From Halonatronomonas sp051745085 (GTDB taxonomy: Bacteria > Bacillota > Halanaerobiia > Halanaerobiales > Halarsenatibacteraceae): 47,549 bases of DNA. The position numbers were made by a program, and so were the translations under genes. The notes under the pieces were generated by a model, which was not told where the DNA came from, did no database searches, and saw only the letters and a list, made by a program, of their open reading frames with translations. Shown here piece by piece: positions 17,267-27,675 of this stretch; position 1 is the first letter of the stretch, and every line of letters starts with the position of its first letter. The stretch lies in assembly GCA_051745085.1 (NCBI GenBank), contig JBNJDR010000012.1, forward strand, positions 1 through 47,549, written 5' to 3'.

Positions 17267-17280
17267 TCTTCTCTTCCTCC
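16073..17280. repeat. tuf repeat, copy A (1208 bp, paired with 31232-32439)
   Basis: The block from the tuf stop codon through the ribosome site (tcttctcttcctcc on the plus strand) matches the second tuf locus at an offset of 15159 bases. Several stretches compared base by base were identical. Similarity stops exactly at the stop codon and just upstream of the ribosome site, which fits conversion limited to the gene. Confidence 0.93.
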
Positions 17281-17284
17281 TTAT

Positions 17285-19354
17285 TTATTCACCAATAATT
17301 TCTTTAGCTATATTTTTTGGGGCTTTTGCATAATGAGAAAACTGCATGGTATAAGTCGCTCTACCTTGTGTCTTTGAACGAAGATCAGTTGCATATCCAA
17401 ACATTTCAGCCAAAGGCACTGTAGCCTTAATTACTTGAGCTGAAGAACGAGGTTCCATACCTTCAATTTGACCTCTTCTACCATTAAGATCACCCATTAC
17501 ATCACCCATATATTCTTCAGGTGTAACTACTTCCACATCCATAACAGGTTCTAAAATAACAGGTCCCGCTTTTTGGCTGGCTTCTCTAAAACCAATAGAA
17601 CCAGCAATTTTGAATGCCATTTCTGATGAATCTACATCATGGTAGCTACCATCCTTTAGAGTTACCTTTACATCAACTACTGGATACCCAGCGATTATAC
17701 CATTCTCCATTGACTCTTTAATCCCATCTTCAACTGGAGAAATGTATTCGCGTGGTATTGATCCGCCTGTAATTTTATCCTCAAACTCAAAACCTTCTCC
17801 TTGAGGCATCGGTTCTAAATCAATTACAACGTGACCATATTGACCACGACCACCACTCTGCCTAATGAATTTACCGTGAACATCTTCAACCTTTTTAGTA
17901 ATAGTCTCTCTATAAGATACTCTAGGTTTACCTATATTAGCATCTACTTTAAATTCTCGAAGTAATCTATCTATAATAACTTCTAAATGAAGTTCTCCCA
18001 TCCCTTTAATTAAGGTTTGGCCTGTTTCTTCATCAGTTTGAACCTGAAAAGTAGGGTCTTCCTCTGCTAAACGCTGAAGAGCTGCCCCCAATTTATCCTG
18101 GTCAGCTTGACTCTTAGGTTCAATGGCTACTGAAATAACAGGTTCAGGAAAATCCATTGATTCTAAGATGATTGGATGATCAGGATCACACAAAGTATCA
18201 CCTGTACTTGTATTTTTCAATCCAACTGCTGCAGCCAGATCTCCTGCATAGACCATATCTCTTTCTTCACGCTTATTTGCGTGCATTTGTAGAATTCGGC
18301 CAATTCTTTCTTTCTTTTCGGTACTCGAATTATACACATATGAACCTGCTTCAAGTTTACCAGAATATGCTCTAAAGAAAGCCAATTTGCCTACATAAGG
18401 ATCGGCCATTATCTTAAAAGCTAAAGCAGCAAACGGTGCATCATCATCTGCTTCTCGAATAGCCTCTTCTTCTGTATCGGGATTAATCCCTTGAACAGGC
18501 GGTACATCTAAAGGTGACGGCATAAAATCAATTATGGCATCAAGCAATAATTGAACTCCTTTGTTTTTAAAAGCAGATCCACATAATACAGGAATTATAG
18601 AAACATCAAGTACAGCCTGCCTTAAAGCATCAAAAATATCATCTTTAGTAATTTCTTCCCCTTCAAGATACTTCATCATTAACTCATCATTTTGATCTGA
18701 TAATTCTTCCATCAATTGCTCACGTTTCTCCTGAGCGATTTCCTGGTATTCTTCTGGGATTTCCTGGCGAGTAAATTCAATACCTAAATCATCTTCATAA
18801 ACAATACTATCCATTGCTACTAAGTCTATAACTCCTTCAAAAGCATCTTCTGACCCCATTGGCAATTGAATAGGTATTGCATTTGCACCTAATCTTTCAC
18901 GCATCATTTTTATAACTCTAAAATAATCAGCACCCATCCGATCCATTTTATTCACAAATGCTATCCTGGGCACCTTATATTTATCAGCCTGTCTCCAAAC
19001 AGTTTCTGACTGGGGCTCAACCCCTCCAACGGAACAAAATAAAGCAATCGCTCCATCTAACACCCGCAGAGATCTTTCAACCTCAACGGTGAAGTCAACA
19101 TGCCCGGGCGTATCTATAATGTTTATTCTATGATCTTGCCATTGACAGGTTGTTGCTGCAGAGGTTATAGTGATACCTCTTTCTTGTTCTTGTTCCATCC
19201 AGTCCATTACAGAGGCGCCTTCATGAGTTTCCCCCATTTTATGAACTCGACCTGTATAATAAAGTATTCTTTCTGTTGTTGTCGTTTTTCCTGCATCTAT
19301 ATGAGCCATAATTCCAATATTTCTTGTTCTTTTTAACGGAAATTGACGGGCCAT
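17285..19354 (-). CDS. fusA: Elongation factor G
   Basis: Ribosomal translocase, also active in recycling with RRF. The 689-residue protein has the G motifs AHIDAGKTTTTE, DTPGHVDF and NKMDR, the long G' region, domain III (VAIEPKSQADQDKLGAAL), domain IV (HGKFIRQSGGRGQYGHVVID) and a C-terminal domain V with LNGRRGQIEGM. Length is normal. It lies between rpsG and tuf, in str order. Confidence 0.98.
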   Translation of the reverse strand: MARQFPLKRTRNIGIMAHIDAGKTTTTERILYYTGRVHKMGETHEGASVMDWMEQEQERGITITSAATTCQWQDHRINIIDTPGHVDFTVEVERSLRVLDGAIALFCSVGGVEPQSETVWRQADKYKVPRIAFVNKMDRMGADYFRVIKMMRERLGANAIPIQLPMGSEDAFEGVIDLVAMDSIVYEDDLGIEFTRQEIPEEYQEIAQEKREQLMEELSDQNDELMMKYLEGEEITKDDIFDALRQAVLDVSIIPVLCGSAFKNKGVQLLLDAIIDFMPSPLDVPPVQGINPDTEEEAIREADDDAPFAALAFKIMADPYVGKLAFFRAYSGKLEAGSYVYNSSTEKKERIGRILQMHANKREERDMVYAGDLAAAVGLKNTSTGDTLCDPDHPIILESMDFPEPVISVAIEPKSQADQDKLGAALQRLAEEDPTFQVQTDEETGQTLIKGMGELHLEVIIDRLLREFKVDANIGKPRVSYRETITKKVEDVHGKFIRQSGGRGQYGHVVIDLEPMPQGEGFEFEDKITGGSIPREYISPVEDGIKESMENGIIAGYPVVDVKVTLKDGSYHDVDSSEMAFKIAGSIGFREASQKAGPVILEPVMDVEVVTPEEYMGDVMGDLNGRRGQIEGMEPRSSAQVIKATVPLAEMFGYATDLRSKTQGRATYTMQFSHYAKAPKNIAKEIIGE

Positions 19355-19391
19355 AATACTCCCTCCTTACAAAAACTTTCAGATGGATAGC

Positions 19392-19859
19392 CTACCATCT
19401 GTAGTGAGCAAAAGCCCGATTAGCTTCTGCCATACGATGTACTTCTTCTTTCTTTTTAACCGCTCCACCTGTATTATTATATGCATCCATTAATTCACCA
19501 GCGACTCTTTCTACAATTGTACGTTCTCCCCGCTTACGACAGGCTTGGACAAACCAGCGTAAACCTAAACTTAATTTTCTATTTTCATCAACTTCAACAG
19601 GCACCTGGTAATTCGAACCGCCAACTCTACGTGATCTAACTTCAAGTACTGGCATTACATTATCCAGGGCTTCATTTACAACCTCTAAAGGTTCTTCGCC
19701 TGTTCTCTCAGAAACTATATCTAAAGCATCATATACAACTCTTTCAGCTAAACTTTTCTTGCCGTCAAGCATAATTTTATTAATAATTCTATTTACTAAT
19801 ACATTATTATATACTGGATCAGGCTTAACTTCTCTTCTTTCAGCGCGATGTTTCCTCAT
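19392..19859 (-). CDS. rpsG: 30S ribosomal protein S7
   Basis: Primary 16S rRNA-binding head protein and, in some bacteria, translational repressor of the str operon. The 155-residue product starts MRKHRAERREVKPDPVYNN and contains VLEVRSRRVGGSNYQVPVEV and SLGLRWFVQACRKRGERTI, ending EANRAFAHYRW. It lies between rpsL and fusA. Confidence 0.98.
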   Translation of the reverse strand: MRKHRAERREVKPDPVYNNVLVNRIINKIMLDGKKSLAERVVYDALDIVSERTGEEPLEVVNEALDNVMPVLEVRSRRVGGSNYQVPVEVDENRKLSLGLRWFVQACRKRGERTIVERVAGELMDAYNNTGGAVKKKEEVHRMAEANRAFAHYRW

Positions 19860-19911
19860 TTGTTCCCCCCCTTTGCAAATTAATCATGATTTATATAAAT
19901 ATTAATATAGA

Positions 19912-20283
19912 TTACTTAGGTTTTTTTACACCATACTTTGATCTACCTTGTTTTCTATCTTCTACACCGGCAGTATCAAGCGTACCTCTAACAATGTGAT
20001 AACGAACACCTGGCAAATCCTTAACTCTACCTCCTCTAACTAAAACAACAGAGTGCTCCTGTAGATTATGTCCTATTCCAGGAATATAAGCAGTAACTTC
20101 TTTGCCATTTGTCATTCTTACCCTTGCTATTTTACGCAAAGCAGAGTTAGGCTTTTTAGGAGTTGCAGTATATACTCTGGTACATACACCTCTTTTTTGA
20201 GGACATCCTTCTAAAGCAGGTGCTGATTTTTTCTTTTTAACACTTTCTCTTCCTTTACGAATTAGCTGGTTAATTGTTGGCAT
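19912..20283 (-). CDS. rpsL: 30S ribosomal protein S12
   Basis: Decoding-centre protein controlling accuracy. The 123-residue product shows TPKKPNSALRKIARV and RGGRVKDLPGVRYHIVRG; the lysines changed in streptomycin-resistant mutants are in their wild-type form. Its start overlaps the end of the L7Ae-like gene by 14 bases. Confidence 0.98.
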   Translation of the reverse strand: MPTINQLIRKGRESVKKKKSAPALEGCPQKRGVCTRVYTATPKKPNSALRKIARVRMTNGKEVTAYIPGIGHNLQEHSVVLVRGGRVKDLPGVRYHIVRGTLDTAGVEDRKQGRSKYGVKKPK

Positions 20284-20542
20284 TCAGCTCCACCTCCTTC
20301 CCAGGTTTTAATAATGCTGCAGAAGCTGCGGCAATATCTATGCCGCAGTCCCTGCCTAATTTCAACTTACTATCAACATTGACCAACGGGATACCTGCAT
20401 TTTCTACAGCTTTTTCTAGTTGCACTCGTATTTTTGTTTCTACATCCCAGGCTAAATAAACTTTAATCGCTCTATCTTTATCAATAGCTTTTAAAGTCTC
20501 ACGAGTCCCGACAACCAATTTATTATTATTACTATCAGACAT
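20270..20542 (-). CDS. L7Ae-family ribosomal-like protein (YbxF type)
   Basis: A 90-residue protein with the L7Ae/L30e/S12e fold features: VVGTRETLKAIDKDRAIKVY, LAWDV, then AGIPLVNVDSKLKLGRDCGI and a C-terminal IDIAAASAALLK helix. Members bind kink-turn RNA in the family; the physiological RNA of the bacterial ones is not settled. It precedes rpsL with a 14-base overlap and is the first gene after the promoter at 20583-20611. Confidence 0.92.
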   Translation of the reverse strand: MSDSNNNKLVVGTRETLKAIDKDRAIKVYLAWDVETKIRVQLEKAVENAGIPLVNVDSKLKLGRDCGIDIAAASAALLKPGKEVELNANN

Positions 20543-20582
20543 TAAATTCCTCCTGGGTTTTATTCTTCACACACACTTAAAT

Positions 20583-20611
20583 ATTTTAACACCTTTACAG
20601 GTCATTGTCAA
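20583..20611 (-). promoter_or_regulatory. Promoter for the L7Ae-like-rpsL-rpsG-fusA-tuf unit
   Basis: On the minus strand, TTGACA (20606-20611) and TAAAAT (20583-20588) are separated by exactly 17 bases. The -35 box begins three bases after the rpoC stop codon. It is a strong sigma-A type match, predicted by eye. Confidence 0.8.
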
Positions 20612-20613
20612 CT

Positions 20614-23600
20614 TCAATCTGACTGTTCTTCTGTTTTTATTGCCTCTTCGGACAAGCCAGTTAAAGGTTGATCATTTTCATCTAAAATATTTATATTTCT
20701 ATAATATTTCATGCCAGTACCTGCAGGTATCAACTGTCCAATTATAACATTTTCTTTTAAGCCTATTAAGGAATCAACTTTGCCTTCAAGTGAGGCCTCA
20801 GTAAGAACACGAGTTGTCTCCTGGAATGAAGCCGCTGATAAGAAACTATCAGTAGCTAAAGATGCTTTTGTAATTCCTAGAAGTACTGGATTAGCTTCTG
20901 CAGGTTCCAAACCCTGATCTATAACCTCTTCGTTAGCTTCCCTGAACTCAAATCTATTCACCATGCTGCCAGGCAATAAATCTGTGTCACCAGATGAAAT
21001 TATCTTAACTTTTTTAAGCATCTGTCTAATTATTACTTCAATATGTTTATCATTAATTTCTACACCTTGAGAACGATAAACATTCTGAACTTCTTCTAGT
21101 AGATATTCTTGAACTAATTTTTCTCCTTTTATTTTCAAGATAATATTAGGATCAATAGGACCATCAGTTAACTTATCTCCTGCAGTTACCTGTTGCCCAT
21201 CATTAATTATCACTTGAGAACCATAAGGAATTTGATACGTCTTTTTCTTTCCTTCTTCGTTTTCAACAACTACTCTCTTAGAATTTTTCTTCTCAACAAT
21301 TTTAGCCATACCGGTTTTCTCTGTAATAATTGCCTGTCCTTTTGGAGAACGCCCCTCAAATAACTCTTCAACCCTTGGCAAACCTTGAGTAATATCATCT
21401 CCAGCAACACCACCGGTATGAAAGGTTCTCATGGTTAACTGGGTTCCTGGTTCACCGATAGATTGGGCAGCAATTATACCGATTGCCTCGCCAACTTCAA
21501 CCATTTTACCATCAGTTAGATTTCTACCATAACATTTCTGACATACCCCATGTTTCGTCTCGCAAGTAAGAACAGACCTTATCCTAACTTTATCAATTTC
21601 AGCTTCTTTAATCTTTTTCATTAATTTTTTGGTTATTAATTGATTTCTTTCTACTATAAGTTCATTTTCTTCATTATGAATATCTTCTGCTGATATTCTA
21701 CCAATACATCTTTCGCTTAAAGTTTCAATAGCATTATCTCCACTACCTCCAATAGAAACTACCTCTATACTCCTTTCAGTACCACAATCTTCCTCTCTAA
21801 CTATAACATCTTGAGAAACATCAACCAATCTTCTAGTTAGATATCCAGAATCCGCAGTTCTCAAGGCAGTATCAGCCAGACCTTTTCTTGCTCCATGAGA
21901 AGATAGGAAATATTCCAGCACATCTAAGCCTTCCCGGAAACTTGCTCTAATTGGAACATCAATGATTCTACCCGAAGGATCAGCCATCAAACCTCTCATC
22001 CCAGCTAACTGAGATATCTGAGATGTGGTACCTCTTGCACCTGATATTGCCATGATATATATATTATTTTCTTCTGTCAGATGATCAAGTAGCTTTTCAG
22101 TGACATCTTCCTTTGCTTTTTCCCAAATACTTACCACTTTTTGATATCTTTCATCTTCAGTAATAGCACCTCTACGATAATGCCCTTCAATTTCATGCAC
22201 TTTCTTTTCGGCACCATTAATAATTTCTGGCTTTTCTTCAGGAACTGCTGCATCGCTTACTGCAATAGAAATTCCCGAGCGAGTAGAATAATCAAAACCT
22301 AACTCCTTAAACCTATCCAGGACATTAGAAGTTATATCACTGCCATATTCTTCATGAAGATCGGCAATAACATCTTCAACTTCACTTTTGCCCAGACGTC
22401 TATTAACAAATTCCATATCTTCAGGTAATGATTCATTAAATATAATTCTTCCTGGAGTTGTAGTTAGAATTTCTCCATTATATCTGACTTTAATTTTTGT
22501 ATGCAGTTTTATCTTATTAGTATCAAAAGCTTTTACCGCTTCATCAAAATTCATAAATACTTTACCTTCACCAGGTAGACCTTCTTTTAAAGTGGTTAAA
22601 TAAAACAATCCTAAAACCATATCCTGAGTAGGAATAGTTATTGGACTCCCATCAGAAGGTGTTAACAAATTTGTAGTTGAAAGCATCAATAATCTTGCTT
22701 CTGCCTGAGCCTCTGAAGATAGTGGAAGGTGGACAGCCATTTGATCGCCATCAAAATCAGCGTTATATGCTGGGCATACAAGTGGATGTAGTTTTATTGC
22801 CTTCCCTTCAACTAAAACAGGTTCAAATGCCTGAATACCCAGGCGATGAAGCGTTGGAGCTCTATTTAATAGGACGGGATGGTCCTCTATAACTTTTTCC
22901 AATACGCCCCAGACCCCGTCACCAACATCTTCGACAATCTTTTTAGCATTTTTTATATTATGAGCCATTCCATTCTCCACTAATTCTTTCATGACAAAAG
23001 GTTTAAACAATTCAAGAGCCATCTTTTTAGGCAAACCACACTGGTGCATTTGCAGTTCTGGTCCAACTACAATAACAGATCTACCAGAATAATCAACACG
23101 TTTACCCAATAAATTTTGTCTGAACCTTCCCTGCTTCCCTTTTAACATATCACTTAATGATTTTAAGGGCCTATTACCAGCTCCAGTTACAGGTCGACCT
23201 CTTCTGCCATTATCAATTAAAGCATCAACTGCTTCTTGAAGCATCCTTTTTTCATTACGAATAATAATTTCAGGGGCACCTAATTCTAATAACCTTTTTA
23301 ATCTATTATTACGATTAATTACTCTCCTATATAAATCATTGAGATCAGAAGTAGCAAACCTGCCACCATCAAGTTGGACCATCGGCCTTAAATCAGGAGG
23401 AATTACAGGAACCGCTTCCATCACTAACCATTCTGGGTTCATACCTGAATTCTGAAGGCCACTCATTACTTCTAAACGCCGAACTGCTCTTTTTCTTCTT
23501 TGGCCCGTATTATCTTTAACTTCTTGTTTAAGTTCAGCTACTTCCTTATCTACATCAATTTTTTTCAAGAGTTCTCTAACTGCATTTGCGCCCATACCAG

Positions 23601-24102
23601 CTTCAAAACTCTTGCCGTACTTATTTCTAGCCTCCCGATATTCCCCTTCAGCAAGCAATTGCTTATAACTTAAAGGAGTATCTCCAGGATCAGTTACAAT
23701 ATAAGATACAAAATATATTACTTTTTCTAATGTTCTTGGAGACATATCTGTTATAAGTCCCAGACGACTGGGTATACCTTTAAAAAACCAGATATGAGTA
23801 CATGGAGCCGCCAATTCAATGTGACCCATTCTTTCTCTTCTAACTTTAGATCTTGTAACTTCTACGCCACAGCGGTCACAAACTACGCCCTTATATCTAG
23901 CCCGCTTATATTTACCACAATGACATTCAAAGTCCTTAGTAGGACCAAATATTTTTTCGCAAAATAAACCGTCTTTTTCTGGTTTTAAAGTTCTATAGTT
24001 AATTGTTTCAGGCTTAGTAACTTCTCCTCTAGACCAGTCTCTAATTTCTTCCGTAGAGGCTATACCGATTTTCATAGAATCAAAATTATTGACGTTAAGC
24101 AA
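20614..24102 (-). CDS. rpoC: DNA-directed RNA polymerase subunit beta'
   Basis: Catalytic subunit of RNA polymerase. The 1162-residue protein starts with TTG (LNVNNFDSMKIGIASTEEI) after GGGGAGAGG. Visible parts: zinc finger with C60, C62, C75 and C78; the active-site loop NADFDGDQMAVH carrying the Mg-binding aspartates; the second zinc site LTCETKHGVCQKCYGRN; and the trigger-loop region GEPGTQLTMRTFHTGGVAG. It has no large lineage insertion, as in other Firmicutes. It follows rpoB by 29 bases. Confidence 0.99.
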   Translation of the reverse strand: MLNVNNFDSMKIGIASTEEIRDWSRGEVTKPETINYRTLKPEKDGLFCEKIFGPTKDFECHCGKYKRARYKGVVCDRCGVEVTRSKVRRERMGHIELAAPCTHIWFFKGIPSRLGLITDMSPRTLEKVIYFVSYIVTDPGDTPLSYKQLLAEGEYREARNKYGKSFEAGMGANAVRELLKKIDVDKEVAELKQEVKDNTGQRRKRAVRRLEVMSGLQNSGMNPEWLVMEAVPVIPPDLRPMVQLDGGRFATSDLNDLYRRVINRNNRLKRLLELGAPEIIIRNEKRMLQEAVDALIDNGRRGRPVTGAGNRPLKSLSDMLKGKQGRFRQNLLGKRVDYSGRSVIVVGPELQMHQCGLPKKMALELFKPFVMKELVENGMAHNIKNAKKIVEDVGDGVWGVLEKVIEDHPVLLNRAPTLHRLGIQAFEPVLVEGKAIKLHPLVCPAYNADFDGDQMAVHLPLSSEAQAEARLLMLSTTNLLTPSDGSPITIPTQDMVLGLFYLTTLKEGLPGEGKVFMNFDEAVKAFDTNKIKLHTKIKVRYNGEILTTTPGRIIFNESLPEDMEFVNRRLGKSEVEDVIADLHEEYGSDITSNVLDRFKELGFDYSTRSGISIAVSDAAVPEEKPEIINGAEKKVHEIEGHYRRGAITEDERYQKVVSIWEKAKEDVTEKLLDHLTEENNIYIMAISGARGTTSQISQLAGMRGLMADPSGRIIDVPIRASFREGLDVLEYFLSSHGARKGLADTALRTADSGYLTRRLVDVSQDVIVREEDCGTERSIEVVSIGGSGDNAIETLSERCIGRISAEDIHNEENELIVERNQLITKKLMKKIKEAEIDKVRIRSVLTCETKHGVCQKCYGRNLTDGKMVEVGEAIGIIAAQSIGEPGTQLTMRTFHTGGVAGDDITQGLPRVEELFEGRSPKGQAIITEKTGMAKIVEKKNSKRVVVENEEGKKKTYQIPYGSQVIINDGQQVTAGDKLTDGPIDPNIILKIKGEKLVQEYLLEEVQNVYRSQGVEINDKHIEVIIRQMLKKVKIISSGDTDLLPGSMVNRFEFREANEEVIDQGLEPAEANPVLLGITKASLATDSFLSAASFQETTRVLTEASLEGKVDSLIGLKENVIIGQLIPAGTGMKYYRNINILDENDQPLTGLSEEAIKTEEQSD

Positions 24103-24131
24103 GGGCCTCTCCCCTTTCCTGACCAGAATAA

Positions 24132-27100
24132 TTACTCTTCGTCATTGTCATCATTTCCATCCTCTTCCCGTTCTTCTTTATCTTCTAGTCCTGTATCCAG
24201 ACCAAGATGCTTGCTAGTTTCACTCAGCTCTTTATCTTCCGCTATCTGTAATTCCTCTTCATTTTCGGTAAATATTTTTGCATCAAGTCCCAAACTTTGC
24301 ATTTCTTTAATCAACACCTTAAATGATTCAGGTATTCCCGGTTCAGGAATATTATCACCTTTAACGATGGATTCATATGTCTTTACTCTACCTACCACAT
24401 CATCTGATTTGACAGTTAGCATTTCCTGCAATGTATAAGCAGCGCCATAAGCCTCCAAAGCCCAAACTTCCATTTCACCAAAACGCTGACCGCCAAATTG
24501 TGCTTTACCACCAAGCGGTTGTTGAGTAACCAATGAATAAGGGCCTGTTGATCTGGCATGAATTTTATCATCTACAAGGTGATGTAATTTTAATATATAC
24601 ATATAGCCAACAGTAACTCTATTATCGAAAGCTTCACCAGTTCTTCCATCATATAAAACAGTCTTGCCATCTCTATTAAAGCCAGCTTTTTCAAGCATTT
24701 CTTCTACTTCGATTTCTTCTGCTCCATCAAAAACCGGCGTCTCCATATGAAGATTAAGTGCTTTAGCCGCCATTCCCAGGTGAGTTTCTAAGACCTGGCC
24801 AATATTCATCCGCGAAGGAACTCCAAGTGGATTAAGAACTATTTCTACTGGTTCACCTGTTGGTAGAAATGGCATGTCCTCTTCAGGTAATATCCTTGAT
24901 ATTACACCTTTATTCCCATGTCGACCGGCCATTTTATCTCCAACATCTATTTTCCTTTTTGCAGCAACATACACTCTTACCAGTCTATTAACACCAGGTT
25001 TAAGTTCGTCTCCTTGTTCTCGTGAAAAGACCTTAACATCTACAACAATCCCTTTTTCTCCGTGAGGAACTTTAAGGGATGTATCTCTTACCTCTCTAGC
25101 CTTCTCGCCAAAAATGGCTCTAAGAAGCCTTTCTTCAGCTGAAAGTTCTGTTTCGCCTTTAGGAGTTACTTTGCCTACAAGGATATCTCCCTCTTTAACC
25201 TCAGCTCCAACCCTTATAATTCCTCTCTCATCTAAATCTTTTAAAGAACTATCTCCTACATTAGGAATATCTCTAGTAATCTCCTCAGGACCAAGTTTAG
25301 TATCACGAGCTTCTGCCTCATGTTCTTCTATGTGAATAGAAGTGAAAGCATCTTCTTTAACCAAATTTTCGCTAATTAAAATTGCATCTTCATAATTATA
25401 CCCTTCCCAAGGCATAAACGCGATTAAGGAATTCCTACCTAGAGCTAATTCACCTTGATCAACTGAAGGACCATCAGCTATTATTTGACCCTTTTCAACT
25501 CGTTCTCCCCTCGAAACTATAGGAGTCTGGTTCATACAGCTCCCCTGATTTGAACGTTTAAATTTCATTAATTTATAAGTTTTAGTGTCACCATTCTCAC
25601 CCTTAATAACTATAGCATCCCCGGTAACTCGAGTTACTGTTCCATCTGCCTCTGCTAATTGAACTGCACCACAGTCTTTTGCAGCCTTATGTTCAATCCC
25701 GGTTGCCACAATAGGAGCATCTGTTTTCATTAAAGGAACCGCCTGTCTCTGCATATTAGCTCCCATTAATGCTCTATTAGCATCATCATTTTCAAGAAAA
25801 GGAATTAAAGCTGCCGAAACACCTACAAGCTGCTTAGGCGAAACGTCCATATAGTCTATTTTATCAGGAGATATTTCAATAATATCTCCTCTCTGTCTTG
25901 AAACCACTAAATCATTTTTAAATTCTCCGTTATCTGTTAGTGGGGCATTAGCTTGAGCAATCGTCATCCTATCTTCTTCATCCGCCGTCAAATAATTAAT
26001 CTCTCCTGTTACCCTTCCATCTTCAACTTTTCTATAGGGTGTTTGTAAAAAGCCAAATTTATTGGTTTTAGCATAAGTACCCATAGAGCCAATCAGACCA
26101 ATATTTGGACCTTCAGGAGTTTCGATAGGACATATCCGTCCATAATGAGAATGATGAACATCTCTGACATCAAATCCTGCTCGTTCTCTACTTAATCCGC
26201 CAGGCCCAAGAGCACTAATCCTTCTTTTATGAGTCAATTCAGAAAGCGGATTAGTCTGATCCATGAACTGAGATAACTGACTACTACCAAAAAACTCCTG
26301 TACAGATGCCACAACTGGTCGAGTATTTATCAATGCTTGCGGGGTAACTACATCAATATCTTGAATAGTCATCCTTTCTCGGACAACCCGTTCCATCCTG
26401 GATAAGCCAATCCTAAACTGATTTTGTAATAATTCTCCAACAGTTTTTAATCTTCTATTCCCCAGGTGATCTATATCATCAATTATCGCATCCGGATCAT
26501 TATTGATTAATTTTATAATATATTTTACTGTAGCAATAATATCTTGCTCATCTAACTGTCTTTTATCTGGATCTATATCTAATTCAAGTTTTTTGTTTAG
26601 TTTATATCTACCGACATAAGCTAAATCATATCTTTTGGGATCAAAAAACATAGAGTTAATCAAGTTGCTGGCACTCTCTACTGTAGGTGGTTCTCCAGGT
26701 CGTAATTTTTTATACAATTCTATTAATGCTTCTTCTTTACTATCTGTATTATCTCGATCTAACGTATCATGTACTACCTCATGATCACCAAGTAAATCAA
26801 TCAATTCAGCATCACTAGAATAACCGAGGGCTCTAAACAAAACGGTAGAAGGCATTTTCCTGGCCCGGTCAACACGCACAGATATTATTCTTTTTTTATC
26901 ATACTCAAATTCTATCCAGGCGCCTCTATTAGGAATAATACTTCCATTAATCAATCGTCTACCATCTTTAACTCTTTCGTCATCAAAATAAACACCTGAA
27001 GATCTTACTAATTGATTAACAACTACTCTTTCAGCACCATTAATAATAAATGTACCTTTTTCTGTCATCAACGGGAAATCGCCCATGAACACTTCCTGCT

Positions 27101-27401
27101 CCTTGACTTCACCCGTCTCTTTATTAATTAATCGGACCTTTACTTGAAGTGGAGCTGAGTATGTGTCATCTCTGTCTCTGCATTCTTGAACTGTATACTT
27201 AGCTTCCTCCAACCTGTAATCTACAAATTCTAAAACGAGATTTTCCGAAAAATCTTCAATAGGAGAAATCTCTGCAAAAACTTGTTCTAACCCTTCATCT
27301 AAAAACCACTGGTAAGAATTAAGCTGAGTATAAATTAAATCTGGCAATTCTTTTGCATTGCCTATTTTTGAAAAACTGTACTTATTTCTTTCTACCGCCA
27401 T
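24132..27401 (-). CDS. rpoB: DNA-directed RNA polymerase subunit beta
   Basis: Second large catalytic subunit of RNA polymerase. The 1089-residue protein has the rifampicin pocket (SQLSQFMDQTNPLSELTHKR then ISALGPGGLSRERAG) with wild-type residues at the usual resistance positions, the fork-loop and flap regions and the C-terminal clamp GGKAQFGGQRFGEMEVWALE. An acidic tail (EEREEDGNDDNDEE) ends the protein. It has its own promoter 226 bases upstream. Confidence 0.99.
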   Translation of the reverse strand: MAVERNKYSFSKIGNAKELPDLIYTQLNSYQWFLDEGLEQVFAEISPIEDFSENLVLEFVDYRLEEAKYTVQECRDRDDTYSAPLQVKVRLINKETGEVKEQEVFMGDFPLMTEKGTFIINGAERVVVNQLVRSSGVYFDDERVKDGRRLINGSIIPNRGAWIEFEYDKKRIISVRVDRARKMPSTVLFRALGYSSDAELIDLLGDHEVVHDTLDRDNTDSKEEALIELYKKLRPGEPPTVESASNLINSMFFDPKRYDLAYVGRYKLNKKLELDIDPDKRQLDEQDIIATVKYIIKLINNDPDAIIDDIDHLGNRRLKTVGELLQNQFRIGLSRMERVVRERMTIQDIDVVTPQALINTRPVVASVQEFFGSSQLSQFMDQTNPLSELTHKRRISALGPGGLSRERAGFDVRDVHHSHYGRICPIETPEGPNIGLIGSMGTYAKTNKFGFLQTPYRKVEDGRVTGEINYLTADEEDRMTIAQANAPLTDNGEFKNDLVVSRQRGDIIEISPDKIDYMDVSPKQLVGVSAALIPFLENDDANRALMGANMQRQAVPLMKTDAPIVATGIEHKAAKDCGAVQLAEADGTVTRVTGDAIVIKGENGDTKTYKLMKFKRSNQGSCMNQTPIVSRGERVEKGQIIADGPSVDQGELALGRNSLIAFMPWEGYNYEDAILISENLVKEDAFTSIHIEEHEAEARDTKLGPEEITRDIPNVGDSSLKDLDERGIIRVGAEVKEGDILVGKVTPKGETELSAEERLLRAIFGEKAREVRDTSLKVPHGEKGIVVDVKVFSREQGDELKPGVNRLVRVYVAAKRKIDVGDKMAGRHGNKGVISRILPEEDMPFLPTGEPVEIVLNPLGVPSRMNIGQVLETHLGMAAKALNLHMETPVFDGAEEIEVEEMLEKAGFNRDGKTVLYDGRTGEAFDNRVTVGYMYILKLHHLVDDKIHARSTGPYSLVTQQPLGGKAQFGGQRFGEMEVWALEAYGAAYTLQEMLTVKSDDVVGRVKTYESIVKGDNIPEPGIPESFKVLIKEMQSLGLDAKIFTENEEELQIAEDKELSETSKHLGLDTGLEDKEEREEDGNDDNDEE

Positions 27402-27462
27402 TTTTGCACCCCCGGGATAATTGAATCAAATAAAAATTGCTCCTTCTGTCACTTCTTAAATG

Positions 27463-27489
27463 TGTCTGGCAGAATATTATGGCCAGACA
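27463..27489. promoter_or_regulatory. Stem-loop in the rpoB leader
   Basis: An 8-bp perfect inverted repeat (tgtctggc/gccagaca) with an 11-base loop, about 60-90 bases upstream of rpoB. No T run follows on the minus strand, so it does not look like a terminator. It could be a processing or regulatory structure; the function is unknown. Confidence 0.5.
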
Positions 27490-27626
27490 AAAAATAAAGA
27501 AAAATTTATTTAGATAGCAAAAAGAATGTAACATCAAGGCAATAATTAATATCCTTTTATTACATTCAGATAATAATATTATTCTATATATATTACTCCT
27601 TTTTATAAACTTATCGACAATTAATA

Positions 27627-27655
27627 ATACTATCATATAGTTTTGCAAAAGTCAA
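27627..27655 (-). promoter_or_regulatory. Promoter for rpoB-rpoC
   Basis: On the minus strand, TTGACT (27650-27655) and TAGTAT (27627-27632) are separated by 17 bases. It lies directly after the rplL terminator, which supports independent expression of rpoBC. Confidence 0.75.
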
Positions 27656-27675
27656 GGAGTCTAAATGATAAAAAA

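Noticed and set aside
27382..27648. 88-codon reading frame upstream of and overlapping rpoB on the minus strand
   Set aside because: It lies in AT-rich leader DNA, spans the predicted rpoB promoter -10 and the stem-loop, has no ribosome site and shows no recognisable domain.
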